From assembly GCA_000697335.1 (NCBI GenBank), contig JNEM01010710.1:1-20632 (forward strand): a stretch of 20,632 nucleotides of DNA, written 5' to 3'. Both the position numbers and the translations under genes were made by a program. Of the stretch, positions 18,584 to 20,632 are shown piece by piece. The stretch comes from Conidiobolus incongruus B7586 (lineage: Eukaryota > Entomophthoromycota > Entomophthoromycetes > Entomophthorales > Conidiobolaceae). Numbering within the stretch: position 1 is the stretch's first letter; each line of letters starts with the position of its first letter. A model generated the notes under the pieces. The model saw only the letters and a program-made list of their open reading frames with translations, had not been told where the DNA came from and made no database searches.

Positions 18584-19657
18584 ATGACTAAAGTTAGTAA
18601 TCTACCAGGTAAAACTGATGGTGAATTCAGACGCCAAGTATCAAGTTTCAGAGACACTATCTCTAATGATCCCAATGCCAAGTTCCAACCCGAAGCAAAT
18701 CGCTATCACTTATACATCTCGTATGCATGTCCATGGGCCCATCGAACTTTGATTTTTTACAAGCTTAAGCATTTAGAAAACATTGTGGGATTATCAATTG
18801 TCGATTACTCCTTGGATGAGAATGGATGGAAATTTAGCACTTCTGAAGAAACTCCAGGATGTATTCCAGATAATGTGAATCATGCTAAATATCTTAAGGA
18901 TATTTATTTTAAAGCTGATCCCAATTATGATGGTAGATATACGGTGCCTGTACTTTGGGATAAGAAATTAAATACTATCGTTAACAATGAAAGTTCAGAA
19001 ATCATTCGCATTTTCAATAGCGCTTTTGATGATTTACTACCTGAAGAATATCGTATCATTGACTTCTATCCTGAAGGCCTCCGCTCTCAAATTGATGAAA
19101 TCAATGAATGGATTTATCACGATATTAATAATGGTGTTTATAAATGTGGATTTGCCACCACTCAGGAAGCTTACGAGAATCATATTAATCCACTATTCAA
19201 GAGTTTAGATAGGGTTGAAGAAATCCTATCTAAAAACAAGTATTTGATAGGTAATCAAATTACAGAAGCTGATATTAGACTTTGGACAACTATTGTTCGC
19301 TTTGATCCTGTTTACCATGGTCATTTTAAGACTAATTTGAAATCCATCACACATGATTATCCACATATCTTGAATTGGGCTCGACGTATTTATCAATTGC
19401 CTAGAGGTAAGAAATAATATACAACTCTTTCAATATTGTGTAAGTCTAATAAAATTGTAATAGTTGCTGAAACTTTTAATTTGGAGCATATTGTCCAAGG
19501 ATATTACACAAGTCCCAGCTTTAAAAAAATCAATCCCACTGGAATTGTACCAATTGGGCGTGGACCAGGTAAAGTGATCAATCAATTACAATTGAAACTG
19601 AAAATTGATAAAAATTTTTATTTATATTTAGATTTGAATGCTCCCATACTTGAATAG
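18584..19657 (+). CDS. ECM4: Glutathionyl-hydroquinone reductase-like transferase (ECM4/xi-class GST), copy 2
   Basis: Three exons, 18584-19406, 19464-19568 and 19632-19657, give 317 residues. Exon lengths (823, 105, 26) are exactly those of copy 1. Active-site CPWAHR has Cys49 at the same position. The first 205 residues or so differ from copy 1 at about 22 sites, including the two residues just before Cys49 (YA here, LL there). The next 72 or so residues are identical, and exon 2 again differs at five sites. The last exon encodes DLNAPILE. Intron 1 (57 nt) holds an in-frame stop. Intron 2 (63 nt) is a multiple of three without a stop, so keeping it would give a 338-residue form with the same C-terminus. 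The role is the same as copy 1, with a cytosolic or peroxisomal site. The copy faces away from copy 1 and shares its promoter blocks. Confidence 0.88.
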
Positions 19658-20632
19658 TTAAAATTAATAGTTAATCACTAATCATTAATTTTTATTTCTA
19701 AAATTTTTATAATCTTCAAACTAATTCAATATAATAAAAATTTTTTTATTTCATATTATATTACTTTGTAATTTAAATAATGGGAATTTTTTGCAATTGA
19801 AAAAATATACATTTTAATATATAAAAAGTAAAAATAAATATATATTATAAAATTAATAATATTTTATTTTCTAATAACTTTTTGCTATACTTTTAACAAA
19901 GATCTAACACTTAAAAAATAGTTTTTTTTATTAGACTAAAATTTGATGTTTCATAAACCAATTAAATTTTCATATAGAAATTTTTTTTCTTATAAGCTAG
20001 TTTTTTAATTGCCTAAAACAATTATAATAACATAAGTTATAATTTAAAGAATATACTAGATATAATAAATTTTTTCCAGTTATTTTTAATTAGAAAGTTT
20101 TTTACAGCTTTATATTTATGTATTTTATAATTATTATGCAAAATAATAAGTTTTTTCACATTATATTAAAAATACCAATTTAAAATAGTTTTATTTAAAA
20201 AAGAAATATAAAGTTTATTATTAATTAATTTTCCTTTAATAGTTAAATAAAAATAACATATTTTATTATAATATATTTTAGCAATTAATATTTACTTATT
20301 AACAAAATGTTTTTTTAGAGGAATTTATAAAAAGGGTTGATTTAACTTAATCTAACATTTTAATTTATATTTTAATAAAAAATTATACAAAAAAAACTTA
20401 AGATTCATTAATTATAATAATTTACTGTAAAAGCTTTAGTTTCTAGCTATACCTTAATAAATTTTATTTAATAATAACTACTCTAGCTTTTTTCAAGTTT
20501 CAATTAAATTATAAGATATTTATTTTATATTTTTATTAATTAATTTAATTTAAACTTTAATATATATAAAATAATTATATATTTAATATTAAAATAGTTT
20601 AATAATTCATTTGTTAAAATAAAAAGATGCTT
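19658..20632. other. Terminal AT desert
   Basis: About 975 nt made almost wholly of A and T; in 20161-20220, for example, only five of 60 bases are G or C. There are many runs of six or more T. No reading frame, RNA, tandem array or repeat end was found. It may simply be intergenic DNA downstream of GST copy 2. Confidence 0.5.

Noticed and set aside
19658-20632. Mitochondrial insertion or centromere-like DNA at the AT-rich right end
   Set aside because: High A+T alone is the only sign; no mitochondrial gene, tRNA or repeat unit was found.

Overview
The window looks like nuclear DNA from an AT-rich fungus. Genes have many short GT-AG introns (46-63 nt, one of 99 nt), and the proteins include Mrc1/Claspin, two complex I related proteins, an ECM4-type glutathione transferase family and a TMEM115-like Golgi protein. 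Two nuclear tRNA genes are present. Complex I excludes Saccharomyces-type yeasts. Composition and gene structure would suit an early-diverging lineage such as Entomophthoromycotina (Conidiobolus-like), but that placement is a low-confidence inference. I saw no rRNA, CRISPR array, LTR element or transposase.

Layout from left to right. 37-1380 (+) is a seven-exon TMEM115/DUF1751 Golgi membrane protein. It converges on 1810-2488 (-), a four-exon complex I accessory subunit (NDUFA7/NUZM). 3869-4932 (-) is a three-exon glutathionyl-hydroquinone reductase-like transferase (copy 1). 6787-7846 (-) is a decayed third copy of that gene. 8300-8370 (-) is tRNA-Gln(TTG). 9442-10776 (+) is an intronless, secreted M14 carboxypeptidase-like protein that has lost its zinc and catalytic residues. 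10904-11590 (-) is a two-exon CIA30-domain protein. 12396-15358 (+) is an eight-exon MRC1/Claspin gene. It converges, with 45 bases between the stops, on 15404-16341 (-), a six-exon RraA/HMG-aldolase-like gene. 16670-16740 (-) is tRNA-Thr(CGT). A GC-richer island near 17577-17676 may be a small structured RNA. 18584-19657 (+) is GST copy 2, inverted relative to copy 1. The last kilobase is almost pure A+T.

The GST family ties the window together: two intact copies in opposite orientation about 13.7 kb apart, with a pseudogene of the same family between them. All three share the same two intron positions and a 26-nt last exon, so the true C-termini differ from what a simple ORF reading gives. 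A 282-nt block covering the end of exon 1 and intron 1 is almost identical in the two intact copies although both flanks have diverged, which points to gene conversion. Short promoter blocks are also conserved between them. The other most notable item is the M14 pseudoenzyme: an intact, secreted reading frame with every canonical zinc ligand replaced.
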